From Blastobasis lacticolella (Eukaryota > Arthropoda > Insecta > Lepidoptera > Blastobasidae): 64,000 nt of DNA. A model generated the notes under the pieces. It saw only the letters and a list, made by a program, of their open reading frames with translations. It ran no database searches and was not told the DNA's origin. The translations under genes were made by a program, and so were the position numbers. The DNA lies in NCBI GenBank assembly GCA_905147135.1, contig LR990056.1, forward strand, positions 5,900,001-5,964,000. The letters run 5' to 3'. Each line of letters starts with the position of its first letter. Position 1 is the first letter of the stretch. This document shows positions 1-12,363 of this stretch, one piece after another.

Positions 1-330
1 GCATTTGACAAGACACTACACCCCGCCATTGTCAGTCAGTGATATAACGATAAATGACGTCATACTTCCCCATTCCACGGGTGGCGTAGGGATTTCCGTG
101 GTTAAACCTTATTATTAGACGTGCAATTAAGCCCTGACGGGTGGTGGGTGAACTTCGCAGACGGGCGGGTTCATATCCGTTTCTGTATAAGTAAATATTT
201 TTTCTGGTGACCTAGGTTCAGTCATACCGTATGACATATTAAAAGAACCACGAAGACTTCTTTGTTTTCTGTTACGTACAACCTGTTTGACCGGATATTT
301 GGTACGAGCAAATACAATTTTTTTTTTAAA

Positions 331-572
331 TCGTGGACAAATTCACACAGCGCCATCTAGCCCCAAACTAAGCAAAGCTTGTGCTATGGGTCCTAGCTAA
401 CTGGTATACTACATATATACTTTTTTAAATACATACTTATTATACATAGAACACCCAGACCCGTAACAGAAATTAAAATTCATCATTTAAATTTCTGCCC
501 GGCCGGGAATCGACCCCGGGACCTTTTGCGTGGCTGACTGGCATGTTGACCACTGAACCACTCAGGTCGTCA
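331..572 (-). repeat. tRNA-derived SINE, copy 1
   Basis: On the minus strand the high-coordinate end carries tRNA-like boxes: a TGGTTCAnTGGTC-type A box and a GGGTTCGATTCCC-type B box (here GGGGTCGATTCCC). A conserved body and a short tail follow at the low end. Near-identical copies occur at 20785, 32992, 49616 and 54202, and a fragment at 52465. The match is to a SINE rather than a working tRNA gene, because no full cloverleaf is present. Confidence 0.8.
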
Positions 573-742
573 CGTTTTTCAATTGATATTGTAGCGAAAT
601 CACTACAATTCGGACTTCTTGTCCTGTAACTTTTTGCTTCCACGTAGTTTTTATGGTTCGATGTCTGTTTTCGTCTTCATAGTTAATTTTCACAACTCTA
701 ACTTTCAATTTGAGTGGAGAAAATAATTTTGAACTTTGAAGT

Positions 743-760
743 GTCCCTGTTCGGGCGCCA
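743..760 (-). other. tRNA-Lys-type primer binding site of an LTR retroelement
   Basis: The reverse complement reads TGGCGCCCGAACAGGGAC. This is the full 18-base complement of a tRNA-Lys(UUU) 3' end, the usual first-strand primer site of many LTR retroelements. Any LTR should lie at higher coordinates (from about 762) and internal sequence at lower coordinates. No gag or pol coding is visible beside it, so it is at most a remnant. Confidence 0.45.
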
Positions 761-1104
761 TTGTTGTAGCAAAAGAAAACATGTTATAGTACGCTACACA
801 TCAGGACACATCCACCTATACAAACCAAAATCTTGCCGACTGCGCGTCATGGTAAAATTAATAAAATAAAACAAATACTTTACCAGTATATAAAATACTT
901 GCATATAATGCAAAATAACAAATTACGGTTTCGCTTCAATATGTACAATATCTCTATGTTCAAATCTATTTGTTTTCCTTGACGTATTATTGACCGGATA
1001 TTTGCCAAAGTGTATTTGATTTGGATGTTTGATGTGTTCAAAGGACAGGTACAAACTACATATTTTACCTACTTCTTTTTTTTTCTGTTCTTTTTTAACT
1101 ACTG

Positions 1105-1165
1105 GTACTGCAAACGTCCATAGGCTGCGGTAAGCTTGTTTGTCACCTTAGTGGTGTAAAAAAAA
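1105..1165 (+). repeat. Short interspersed repeat fragment (family F)
   Basis: Contains the 'cataggctgcggtaagcttg' and 'caccttagtggt' strings that recur at 22510, 47310 and, in related form, at 20962, 22660, 46585 and 49739. It is an abundant A-tailed lepidopteran-type repeat; this copy is a fragment. Confidence 0.5.
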
Positions 1166-1439
1166 CTACTTTTTTATAAATAAGTCTAGTCTATCATAAA
1201 GATCTTTAAAATGTAGATATCCCCTCTATTCTTATTGGCTTGTAGAGCCAATTATTTACTTATTAAAACCACGGCGTTGTTTAAAACTTACGTACACGAA
1301 CATTGTATTAAACTTTTGCCTTGTACAACAAAAGTATTTGCGATAGATATAGTCGCTATATGCCTACAATTTATAACCTGTCCCTACTTAGTGCAAAAGT
1401 ATTCGAGATAGGACACAGTCCCTACAAGACTATTAGAGC

Positions 1440-1929
1440 AAGAGCCCATGAGGGCCAGACCTTCCTATTGTTCGTAAGTATGAAAGTTTTTCCATGTGTG
1501 TCCCCAACACAGGTAAGAATGATCCCCACCCATGAAACCTGGATCGTGGTTCCTTTGGCAGGTAACAGGTAACAAAGGTGTATAAAATCTTATCTCCAAT
1601 TTCTTAAGTTAGCAAGCTCAATTTTTTTGTATTTTATTCGTAACAGCATTAATACTCACGATGCTCATTGCCAGACACATAGTATGGTTACAACCCTCCG
1701 CCGGACACCCCTAAACTATAATTCTCTGTAATTATACTTACCTTATATTAGGAAAGCTGAATTTTATAAATGTTATTCAGAGAATTATTAAACTGAGTTT
1801 TCTCAGTAGCCAGACAGTTTTTTGGGTTCTATCATCCTGCCAGACGCATTAAAAGTGTAATAGTTGCGAGAGTGGGGCTCATATACAACAACTGGTGCGA
1901 GTGAGACAGAGCGCTTGGTTCGGTGCGAT
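1440..1929 (+). repeat. Left terminal inverted repeat of the Academ-like element
   Basis: Starts AAGAGCCCATGAGGGCC and pairs almost base for base with the reverse complement of 8383-8850. Near 1858-1878 it has about 21 bases that the right arm lacks. Inner similarity fades after 'gagacagagcgct'. Confidence 0.85.
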
Positions 1930-1957
1930 CTTTTACTGCGCATCAGCTGTCGTCTAT

Positions 1958-2091
1958 ACTAATATTATAAAGAGGAAATGTTTGATTTTTTGTTTGTTTG
2001 TTTGTTTGTATTGAATAGGCTTCGAAACTACTGGACCTATTTCTTTCACCGTTGGGAAGCTACACTATCCCCGGGTGACATAGGCTATAAT
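1958..2091 (+). repeat. Lepidopteran repeat 5' portion ('tactaatattataaag' type)
   Basis: Begins with 'actaatattataaagagg', then a T/G-rich run and 'aaactactggacc', a very common lepidopteran non-autonomous repeat. A matching end ('cgtgcgaagccggggcggg') lies at 2879-2905. The original repeat may therefore have been split by later insertions inside the transposon. Confidence 0.5.
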
Positions 2092-2092
2092 A

Positions 2093-2330
2093 TCATCATC
2101 ACAGCCCGTAACAGTCCACTGCAGGACTTAGGGCCTCTCCCACGCAAGGGGAGACGCTTCTCAGACGGGAGATCGCAGTATTTGAATATAACAATGGAAA
2201 ATGCTGCTGCCCATTTTCCAGACTACGGAGACTCTTGATCTTTTGCCTCGAAAACATTAGTCGCCTTGTACGACACCCATGAGTGTAAGGGGTTGGTGCT
2301 ATTCTACTCTGCCGGACACCACACGGCCAG
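2093..2330 (+). repeat. Interspersed repeat family B, copy 1
   Basis: Runs from 'atcatcatcacagcccg' to 'gacaccacacggccag'. Other copies are at 38048-38304 (+), 39854-40089 (-), 58083-58347 (-) and 58658-58951 (+), with a scrap at 56549. It shows no coding capacity. Confidence 0.75.
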
Positions 2331-2699
2331 CTATAATATATTTTCTAAAAAATTACGGATCATTAATAAAACTCCAATAATGTAACCCAAGGTGTGCGCG
2401 TGTGCTGCGAAAACTATTGATGAAAGAACAAAATAATGTACTGCGACTTTGCAGAACACCTCATTATCTACAAAAAGTGTTGCGACAGTATATGTCTAAC
2501 TATTATAGTTATGTCACAATAAGTGCTCTTTTATTTTCAAAATTTAATTGAAATGCCGCCGCTAAAAACGCTCTTTATTTGTACCTTGGTATTAATCCTT
2601 ATCAAAATCAATTACTTCATATTCACGACTGCTTCGATGCCTTTACATAACTTTTTGAATTATTCAATTCAGACATTCCATTGGAAAGATATCACGAGT

Positions 2700-3005
2700 T
2701 TAAAAATGTGAATATTAGAAAAAAGTCGCGTGTTCGCCGCTCAGTCCGCTCGGCTATCTAGGCAGCACGGGGTACGGGAGGGGAGTCAATATCAAGGAAT
2801 AAAGTGCCGCGCGGCTCACTCGCGCGGTCGGCTCCCTACGCAGCGGTCGTGTATAACCCGTGTACCCGTAGTGGTACCCGTGCGAAGCCGGGGCGGGCCG
2901 CTAGTATTATTATGTGTTGAATGTTTATGCTCATAGTAAAACGTTGCGTTGATTATTTTAATAATTTTTAAAATAAATGTGATTTAATAATAATAAAGTG
3001 TAATC
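2700..3005 (+). promoter_or_regulatory. GC-rich block upstream of the transposase gene
   Basis: A GC- and CpG-rich stretch (2720-2905) in otherwise AT-rich DNA lies about 100 bases before the first plausible ATG (3006) of the transposase. Its position fits a promoter or 5' UTR. Part of it may instead be the end of the repeat that starts near 1958. No TATA box is evident. Confidence 0.3.
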
Positions 3006-3404
3006 ATGAGTGACAAAGACTCAAATTCAGTGTGTTTTGTCTGTGAGAAAAGTGGTGATGATTTAATAAAATTTTCCGAGGAAACTGAAAAAATGTCAGA
3101 ATATTTTAAAATTAAGAAAAATACACAACCTCAAATACAAAGACATTAATTTACCTAATGAATTTACAGACAATGGTTATCACCGGGCATGTTATAAAGC
3201 TTTTACAGGTGTGATGAAAAAATATTTTAGCTCTGAACCTTTGAGTGCTGAAAAGAAAAAAGAAAAAAAAATGTAAGTGGTGTAGTTTCATCAACAGAGT
3301 CTTCAACATCAATTCAACAAATATTACAGTCCCAGGTAATAGATGCACAACCTTCAACATCTCAAGATAACTCTTACTTACAGCCTGTACCTATAGAATC
3401 TTCC
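3006..3404 (+). pseudogene. Frameshifted N-terminal coding of the Academ-like transposase
   Basis: From ATG 3006 the frame opens with a Cys-x2-Cys pair (CFVC), then closes at a stop near 3148. A second frame picks up around 3087-3095 and continues through a His-x3-Cys pair (HRAC, near 3181-3192). It shifts again in the A run at about 3260-3271, after which the sequence is open into the long frame at 3405. Each lesion sits in or beside an A run. This is either early decay or homopolymer sequence error. The C2/HC pattern repeats at residues 52-120 of the long frame, giving eight potential metal ligands in all. Confidence 0.55.
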
Positions 3405-6400
3405 ATGACATCTCAGTTAACTCCGATTTCTGAATTATTGGATCAACAATCTTCAACTTTTCAAGATAATTTTGGTGTTTTACAGTCAGATATTAGTGAT
3501 AATAGTACTGTAACTCCGGATGTAAATGTTTCGCTTGATAGTGTTACCAGTAATAATGACAATGAGATTGCTTGTATATTTTGTAATAGAGAGAAAAAAA
3601 AAGTGAGATCAAAAATTGTTCCGCTTCATGCATCTGATTTCCATCAATTTAAAGCTAGTGTCAGATCCAAAATTGAAAGTCATGAAGAGTTTACAGAATT
3701 ATTAATTAAATTGGATAATTTTTCTGGTCCTACAATTTTTTATCATAAGAAATGCCGAGTTGACTTTGATTATAAGTTATCGTGTTTAGAATCACAAACT
3801 AAAAAAACGGATTGGCACTGTCACCGAGATTATCAACGAATAGCTTTTAATGAAATCAGTCAAGTCATTAACGATGAGGTGATTAAAAAAGGACGTTGCT
3901 TTTTATTGGTTTATTTGCACAGTTTATACATGAGCTCATTAGAAAAAAAATATCAAGAAAATTCTATTGAAATGACGACTGACTGTACAGCACATCATCT
4001 TGAAAATAAAATAATGAAAGTATTCCCTAAGGAAGTAAAATTATTTAAAGTTGATAATAAGAAAATAATTGCTCCAAAATATTTGAAAGCAATAGATGAA
4101 TCGGTATTAGAAAATTTAAAAACAGAAGACATATTACAAAAATCTGCTTTGATCCTGAGAAATCTTATACTGAAAATAGAAAAAAATAAATTACCAAATA
4201 ACAATATAACGTCAGAGCAGTTAATATCTGGAGAGGTTTCAATACCGGAGCAATTATTAGACTTTTATTTTACCCTTCTTGGTGGATGTAACAGTAAACG
4301 AAAAAATAGTGTCAAATGTATTCGTCAAGTTCGTTCTTATTGTCAAGACGTAATTTACGGAGTTCATAATGGTCAAATTAAGACGTCAAAACATATTATG
4401 TTAGGTATGACTCTTAAGAGTTTAACAAGCAGCCGAAAAATAGTAGATATCATCAATAGATATGGACACTGCATTAGTTATCAAGGCGTCGAAGAATTAG
4501 AAACTGAAGTTACAATTACATCTATGGAAAAATCAAGCTTAATTCCAGAAAAAATAAAAAATAAACCAGGGCTTTTTACAGGCGTAGCGTATGATAATTT
4601 TGATCGTTATGTCGAAACGAGTAGCGGTAAGGATACTTTACACGACACTGTTGGAATAATATATCAAAATATAGATTCAGACGCAAGTGAAGAACCTGAG
4701 ATGTCGATAGCTCCAAGTGAAAATATTGAAAATATTTCACCAAATAATAGAAAATCAATTGAAGAGTCTGAGGTGTCCGAGATTCCGGTTGAAGATATTG
4801 AAAATTTTTCACCAAATAAAAGAAAATCAGTTGATGAATCTGAGGTGTCCCAGGTTCCAAGTCAAAACATTGCTCCAGACAAAAAAAAGAAAAAAAGAAA
4901 GAGAAGAACGATTGATGCAGTAACTACTGATGAGATTCCATACCCTAAAAAACCTAAAATGACCAGTGAATTGCAATTATCGGTTGATGATATACAATAT
5001 ATAGATTCCCGAAAAAATACTGAGATTGACAACATATGGATGGTTAGTCATGCCTTGGGATTATCCGATGTACCTATGTGGGTTGGTTTTAATAGCCGAA
5101 TTGATGATAATGAGAGTCCACAGCAAATCATCTCTTACTTAACTCCGATAAATGAATCTCCAACTAATACATCAATTGTATTGGAAACAATGAAGAAAAG
5201 TCAACAAATAGCTGAAGATTTAAAACAGCCCAGCATACAAGTAACCTACGACCTTGCTATAGCAAAAGTAGCGTTACAAATACAAGCAACGGAAAAACCA
5301 ACATTTGACAATTTATTTATTCATTTAGGACCATTTCATATTATGATGGCTTATTTTAAAGCAATAGGGAAAGTAATTACTGATTGTGGGTTAACTAATG
5401 TAATGGTTGAGAGTACTTTATTAGCAAATGGTTCCGTCAATGGATTTTTAGATGGAAAACACTTCAATCGCTGCAAAAGATTGCATCCTTTGGTAACATT
5501 AGGACTGGAAATATTACATTTTAAATCATTTTTACAAAATAATAATGTTACTTTGGGTGAAGATGTAATAGAGGAAGTTAAAAGGCTCCAAAATTGTGAA
5601 ATATCTTCGTTTGAAATTGAAAATGAAAACCTACAAGAACTGCTGAATAACTATAATATTTATAAGCAACAAACCCTTAACGGGGAGCATGGTAAAACGT
5701 CACAATTTTATTTAATTTACATAAATCTTCTACATCACTACTTGGACTTATCTCGAAGTATTCGAACTGGAAATATACAACTTTTTAAATCCGTTTTACC
5801 AAAAATTACAAATATATTTTTTATATGTAATCAACAAAATTATTCGAGGTGGACGGTTAAGTACTCAGATAATCTAGAGAGAGTTGCAGAAACTCATCCT
5901 GATTTACATGAAGGATTCGAAAAAGGTTGCTTCGGAATTAAAAGAACCACCAAGCCATTTTCAAGACAGCCTATAGACTTGGTACTTGAACAAACGATTA
6001 ATGCAGATGCTGCGAGAAGGTTAACAGGTATTATACACTTCACAAAGTCAATTTCGGCAAGACAACGGTGGGCTCGAAACCATGACGTGAGATCTACAAT
6101 AATTAGCCAGGTTTATCTTGAACTAGGACTCCAAAGTCATCAAGATGTTTCAGCTGACTTGAAGCCTCATAATATCCGGAAAAACAACAAACAACTGCAA
6201 AAATTTGTTGCAACGTTTGATCAATTTATAAATCCATTTAATTTGGAAGTGCCTAAAGACCAATTAATTAATATTTCGTCAGGGAAGTCAGCATCACCAC
6301 CGGTAGAAGAATTTTTGTTAAATATTGAAGCTAATGGGGATAATATCCGAAAAACATTTACATCTGAATGTCAGTCTGATATAGGACGATTTGAAAAAGC

Positions 6401-8058
6401 CATTAAGAAAACTTCTATTGCTAATTTCTCTAGAGATTATGAAAAAAAGAAAAAAATCAAAGTTGGTGGAAAACTTCAGGAAGTAAAAATTCAAAGGGAT
6501 TTGTTTGGACGTATGCTAGGAATCTCAATTGATTACAAGATTGACTTGTCAAAAATATTGTCCTACCCTATTACTTCAGTACCATTGTCAATGTGCCATT
6601 TGGATGGAACCATTTGTACGACCGATAAATCTGCTTTGATGAAATGCTTAGAGAAAGAAGTTGAGCATGAGGAGCCACCTTATACTGATATTTCAATAAT
6701 TGACGGTTTTTTCTTGAAAAGCGTTCCTAAAAAGTTTGGAAGCATTTCTAAAAGAATGCTGCAAATGGTAACTCAGTTAAAAGCGTCAAGAATTGATGTT
6801 GTCTTCGATCAGTATTTTACACCATCGATAAAAGATTATGAACATTCTCAACGGTTTGAATCCGCAGAATTAGACTACACCATAGCTAGACCTGAGCAAG
6901 TTCGTCCTAGTGATTTCTCCAAAGAATTGCGAAATTCTAAATTTAAAGAAGCTTTAGTTGACTTTTTTATTTCACATTGGGCTACTGATGAAATGGTGCC
7001 ATTTATAGGCAACCATACCATCCATATTAATTTCAGACAGTGTCATTCCTTTACTGTTAATGAGGCCAACAAAGTTATGTCAAGTATCGTTGAGGATTTG
7101 TCTTGCCCGGAGCATGAAGAAGCTGATACCAAGATAGTTTATCATGTGTGTAAAATCGACTATGGAGCAAATGTTGTAATTCGAACTATTGATACCGATA
7201 TTGCTGCAATAATGCTGGGTCATATGCACCGTGTAAATGATGAATCACATGTCTGGATGCTGACAGGGACTGGAAATAACTTGAGGTATGTGGACTTAAC
7301 AAAAATACATGCAAAGTTAGGAGAATCTGTTTGTAAAAGTTTACCTGGATTACATGCAATCACAGGATGTGATTACAATCCTGCATTTTTTAGAAAGGGA
7401 AAATTAAAACCGTTTAAATTATTGAAGAAATATGTAGAATTCCAAGAAGCCCTCATCACGTTTGGTGGAAGCAGAATTATCGACGATTGTGAAGAACAAA
7501 CTCATATTTTCAATATTATTCAAAGTTTTGTATGCTGTTTATACAATATTGACAATTTCATTGATGTTAATGCTGCTAGGTTGCAGATGTTCATTGATTC
7601 ATATACAGTCTCAGATGTAAACGAAGCTTTTATTAAAAAAATGTTGCGAAATTTCGATGCTAGTAGCTTACCACCTTGTAAAAGTGAACTACTACAACAG
7701 TTTTTACGAGCAAATTACATATGCAGTATATGGAACAACGCCCACATGAAAAACCCAACAACATATAAACCAATAAATAATGGGTGGATTCTGGAAAATG
7801 ACCAATACCATTTTAAATGGTTTGAAGGGGATCAACTACCGAATGATGTCAGTGAGTCTCTACGAACGATACCAGGTATGTAATAATTATTTTCTATCAC
7901 TTTACATAAATTTGTGATCTAAAATTGAATTAACTAGTTTTTATTTTACTATTGCAGAGACAGACAGAGAAGATGACAGTGATAACGATCAATTCTTAAA
8001 CTGGAATTGCAGTGACGACGAATCTGAAGATATTGGCAACAATGATGAAAATTATTGA
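3405..8058 (+). CDS. Academ-like transposase with XPG/FEN-like nuclease region
   Basis: Main coding part of the 1440-8850 transposon, 1,523 residues counted from the first in-frame ATG. Exon 1 is 3405-7875. A GTATGT donor at 7876 and an ATTGCAG acceptor ending at 7957 remove an 82-base intron; exon 2 is 7958-8058 and adds a short acidic tail ending in TGA. Residues ~52-120 hold CIFC and an HKKC motif (zinc-finger-like). Residues ~435-515 are acidic/Ser-rich followed by a Lys-rich cluster that could be a nuclear signal. The last third shows spaced acidic motifs typical of FEN/XPG-type PIN nucleases: IIDGFFL, VVFDQYF, HEEADTK, RTIDTDIA and LHAITGCDYNPAFF. Role inferred: DNA cleavage during transposition. 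The frame is uninterrupted over 4.4 kb, which suggests fairly recent activity, but the N-terminal part upstream is frameshifted. Confidence 0.7.
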
Positions 8059-8382
8059 ATACTAAGTTGAAAAAAAATCTTTTTCTGTTAATTTTTTATC
8101 TTCTATAAAAATCTTTCGTATAATAAACAATTATATTTTAATAACTTTGAAATTTCAATTAAATTACTTATAATAAACTTCATAAAAATAAGAAATAATA
8201 TGAACTAAGTGATTAGATTTTTGATATGATTGATATTTTATAACATTTTTACTGATTATAGATTAAAAAATTTATTATTCAGACTGTAATAATTTTACTT
8301 AATTAAATTTCTTGATAAATTATAAAAAAAAAACACTAAACAATTTGGAATAAACGATAGTGTATATGTTTAGCATAAGATT

Positions 8383-8850
8383 GCAATGAACTGAGCGCTC
8401 TGTCTCATTCGCACCAGTTGTTGCATATGAGACACTTTTAATGCGTCTGGCAGGATGATAGAACCCAAAAAACTGTCTGGCTACTGAGAAAACTCAGTTT
8501 AATAATTCTCTGAATAACATTTATAAAATTCAGCTTTCCTAATATAAGGTAAGTATAATTACAGAGAATTATAGTTTAGGGGTGTCCGGCGGAGGGTTGT
8601 AACCATACTATGTGTCTGGCAATGAGCATCGTGAGTATTAATGCTGTTACGAATAAAATACAAAAAAATTGAGCTTGCTAACTTAAGAAATTGGAGATAA
8701 GATTTTATACACCTTTGTTACCTGTTACCTGCCAAAGGAACCACGATCCAGGTTTCATGGGTGGGGATCATTCTTACCTGTGTTGGGGACACACATGGAA
8801 AAACTTTCATACTTACGAACAATAGGAAGGTCTGGCCCTCATGGGCTCTT
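8383..8850 (-). repeat. Right terminal inverted repeat of the Academ-like element
   Basis: Reverse complement matches 1440-1929 with few differences. The outer end is GGGCTCTT at 8843-8850. Confidence 0.85.
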
Positions 8851-9517
8851 AGACTATATGCTTTATACCTTGCCCCTTTTTGGTGATGCGTTTATAAAAG
8901 AAGTAACCTTAAAGTGTAGATGTGTCGCCATTGCAGTTCTCATGTGTCAATCATTGGCTGATGTGCATTGAGAACGTGACTGGACTGTTGCAGGATTTTC
9001 CAAATAGGTAACATAATTTATGCAGGATGTAAAAACAAAGTAACGATTTATACTTTACTAACTCGTTGATAGATACCTTGCTGTTTACGGGCTGTGTGAC
9101 TATGAAAATTTCCAGGAGAATACTCGGTTAACTCCGTTATCTCCATTTTCATTCAGTTGAATGTTTTATTACTACGTAGGTACTCGTAGAGATCGTGATT
9201 ATTATTATTAATATTATTCCTGAACAGACAGGCAGTTGGAACAACTGATATGTCTGTATCTCATCATCCTCAACCCATTGACATTCTCAATTAATTAATT
9301 TTTGTTTTCTTTAAATGTTCATCCAATAGAAGGTGTTGGATCGTCTGAGATTTTCATCATTAAAAACAAAACAAAAATTGCTACGCGGCCGCTACCTTTT
9401 CAATTCGATGTTAGAGTTACTACTAGCGGTAATTACCGCTATAAGCTATGAGCTACATACCGTTTCGTCCTCAGGTTAAAAAACAATTACGAAAGCGAAA
9501 AAGGTAATAGTTAAGAC
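8851..9517. other. Intergenic, nothing recognised
   Basis: AT-rich sequence with no convincing reading frame, repeat match within the window or splice-supported exon. Confidence 0.6.
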
Positions 9518-9924
9518 AATGAGGAGTTTTCCAGTAGGTATTATCAATTGGTTTCAAAAAGCATCAATAGATGGCGCTCCTACAATTTTTGTAATTTTTT
9601 ATCAAAAGGTTCAACGAAATGCATTTTAATACAACCCTTTCATATTATCTGTGATTTGTATTGCGTCCATTCTTGATCCTAGCGTCCATGAAACGAATTG
9701 ACTTCGTCAAATTGATGTTTGTTTTGTTTGTAATAATTTATTAAAACCTCTAAAATGGTTCAAAACTAGTTATAAATACAATATTATCCAATACAACGTA
9801 CCCAGTGTTTATATCCTCTTTGCTAAGAACCTATTTCAAGCGATTATCAATTACCAAAATTGTCGGGGCGCCATCTAGTGAGTGGTTAGTAATGCTTTAG
9901 ATACCTATTGGAAAACTGCTCATT
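9518..9924. mobile_element. Small TIR element (MITE)
   Basis: Ends are inverted copies of an 'atgagnagttttcca' type sequence followed by 'taggtat' (9519 onward, and the reverse complement of 9891-9923). The interior is AT-rich and contains two 'gcgccatcta/gcgctcc' stretches near the ends. It is non-coding. Confidence 0.55.
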
Positions 9925-10099
9925 TACCTATAATAAAAAAAAATACTGTCAGCCAGTTGAGTGTTTTTATACTGTAGGTACCTTTACATAGTAAAGAGGT
10001 TTACTTATAGGAATAGCAACATCATGAAACGTGCTTCCATAAAAACATTTTATGTCATACTTCAAACCTGCAAATAAAATGAAATTAATGAACTACCCC

Positions 10100-10195
10100 G
10101 AGGCCTATCAAATGTAATAAATGTCCCTATACAAGATGCTGGGGTATACAAACTTGATTGTCATTGTGGGCTCACTTATATAGGGAAAATAAAAA
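10100..10195 (+). pseudogene. Penelope-like element remnant (GIY-YIG endonuclease start)
   Basis: One frame reads GVYKLDCHCGLTYIGK, the opening GVY...YIG signature of the GIY-YIG domain that ends many Penelope-like retroelements. It then hits a stop at once. No reverse transcriptase part is recognisable next to it. The short match limits certainty. Confidence 0.45.
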
Positions 10196-10199
10196 TCAA

Positions 10200-10527
10200 G
10201 ATAAAATTATAGGTCATTCTTTGACGGCGTTCCATGAAGTCTAGGTGTATGTTGTTTGCGTGATTCTTGTTTGTACCTACTATTGCTGTAGGTGTTAGAT
10301 ATGTACTTCTCTATTTCTTATTATTATTTTCTCGTTTTAAATCTATTTGATAATTTACCTAAGTGCCTATTGTACGCGCTACTGCGTGTTTGTGTGCTTG
10401 TGTGGCTTTTTACATATGATGTATTTACTGGCGAGGACCTATAATTGGCTTACTGTTTTATACTAGAACTTTATACATTGTAATGTACAGCTGTTGGTAC
10501 TCCTGCAAATAAATAAATAAATAAATA
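10200..10527 (+). repeat. LINE 3' end with (AAAT)n tail
   Basis: Non-coding tract ending in 'gttggtactcctgc' followed by a run of AAAT units (10507-10527), the usual 3' end of CR1/jockey-type lepidopteran LINEs. The 5' boundary is not resolved. Confidence 0.5.
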
Positions 10528-12363
10528 GTAACATGAAAAATAACCGCACAGCTTAAGCTTTTGCCCGTGCCTTCGTCCGTGTGGACATACTTTTTACGAC
10601 AGTGTAGCTTTTGTCCGCTTTACCATTTTCATTGGTCGGTTTGTTAGCTAGCCGTGAGGATTAGTTACAAGCGGTATAAATCTCTATTTTTCACAATAAC
10701 ACGGCTCAAAATCCCCTGCGTCATAGGTCTGTCACATCGGTAGAGCCGCGGACGGGGGGAGCGGCCATATTCTACAGCCATTGACACATCCACAGATAAG
10801 GGATTCTGCAATCTAAGTTGAAGCCTAGTTCATAAGATTTGGCAAACACCAAGTCCTAAAAAATCAAAACCTATAGGTAGGTACAAAATAAAAAATATCC
10901 CATTTTCAACGGGAAAGATGACGTTTTTTTTTTGTAAAATTAAACGTGATTGATTACCGAAAGGGATCGAGCCGCCGGAATATGATACTTAAATATGAAA
11001 CAGCGATTAATCCGTTAAACATAGTATCATTAAAGGTATCTACACTAACTAATCATATAACCTGAACTCTAAACTCCGCACCCGTTGATTACCTACCATA
11101 AACCTTCATAAACTTTTAATCCACCGCGGTTCACCGCAAGGCGGCATACTGTGACCATGACCGGAGTGCTACGGATCGACTAATTTTGCTAATGCCATAT
11201 CAAACAGCGGCGTAGCGGACTCGCTAGACGCTTTTTGGCATACTGTCTACGCATTTCGAAGTAACAAAAAGGCAGCTTGCAGCGGAGCCAAATAATCACA
11301 ATATAAATGTAGAATTTATAGTTTAGGAAGTGCAATCTGCGCCGCATATGAACAAACTACGTGGCTACATGTTTAGTTTAAATATTCTGTGGCTAAATCT
11401 GATATTAGTTTATACTGATAGTTAAAAGATAGTGGCGAATCTAGTACCTAAATTATTTTGTCGTCTCTGTTTAGTAAAGGAAATCGTGGGTCGTGGCTCT
11501 TCGTAGTCGCTGCTCTGTCTGCTTCTAAGGCATGCAGGTAGGCGTGAGTCTGAGTGTGTATGTATACATGATCGAATAATATAAATGGATGCAGAGGTGA
11601 GTCACTAGTCTGTACATACAAACACAGGAAGATGACTGATCAGTCTAGAATCAAAATAGCTGAACCTATAAACTCAATATTTTTAAAACAATTATAAAAA
11701 ATGGACGAAATAGAATGGGAATATTACAATAAATTAGAAAGTATATGGTATTCTGAGGAAGTAGGTTCTGAAAAAATTCTAGGTATGTGGACGAAGTTGC
11801 TGGCAATATTAATGTAGTTCTTAGCTGAGCCAACATAGACTGAAAATTTAGATTTTAGAATTGCAATTTTAATTAATTACCAGTAACTATTCACGAATTA
11901 CTTATGCTAAATGGACCGAAAACTGAACCATGCATGCTTTTCATACATGGAGATACGGGACGTGAGATTCGAGTTAACGAGTTCTTGGCGAAAACGTGTT
12001 TAAGTTATTCGAATGGGGTAATAGGAACCGCTTTAATATTACCCCTGGGAAAACTTTCCAACTGCCTATTACTTAAAGGGTCGTAAGTAGTAGACTTTGA
12101 GGGTACTGCAGGTACTGTATTCTACGTAAACGAGTAGTTACACATTATAGTCACCAAGTTCGACGTGGATGCCGACGGTTTTTTACTTATTGAACCTACA
12201 TAAGAGGACATACTATTACTACGAAAAGTCGAAGTTTGAACTAACAAAAAAACATAATCTCTAATGTGTTCGTCCACGAGATCGGTCTAAAATGAGTAAA
12301 TTGTTCAAAGATCCTAGTGTAGTTTATGAGGATTTGTTAAATAAATTAGTTCTTTCCTTCATC
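10528..12363. other. Intergenic, nothing recognised
   Basis: No gene supported. Short open frames here (for example 11904-12086) have no family signature or splice support. Confidence 0.55.

Larger units (their letters stand above)
1440..8850 (+). mobile_element. Academ-like DNA transposon, nearly complete
   Basis: A ~7.4 kb unit bounded by long terminal inverted repeats (1440-1929 and 8383-8850). It encloses one very long protein with an N-terminal Cys/His finger region and a C-terminal XPG/FEN-like (PIN) nuclease signature. That combination is what is known of the Academ superfamily; assignment by alignment was not possible here. Flanks hold AGACTAT at 1427-1433 and 8851-8857. The right copy abuts the TIR, but six bases separate the left one from it, so the target duplication is unresolved. 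The left TIR carries about 21 extra bases. Two other repeats (1958-2091 and 2093-2330) sit between the left TIR and the gene. Confidence 0.7.

Noticed and set aside
1427..8857. AGACTAT as a 7-bp target-site duplication of the Academ-like element
   Set aside because: The right copy abuts the TIR but the left one is six bases away from the matching TIR end, and 3-4 bp is expected for the superfamily.
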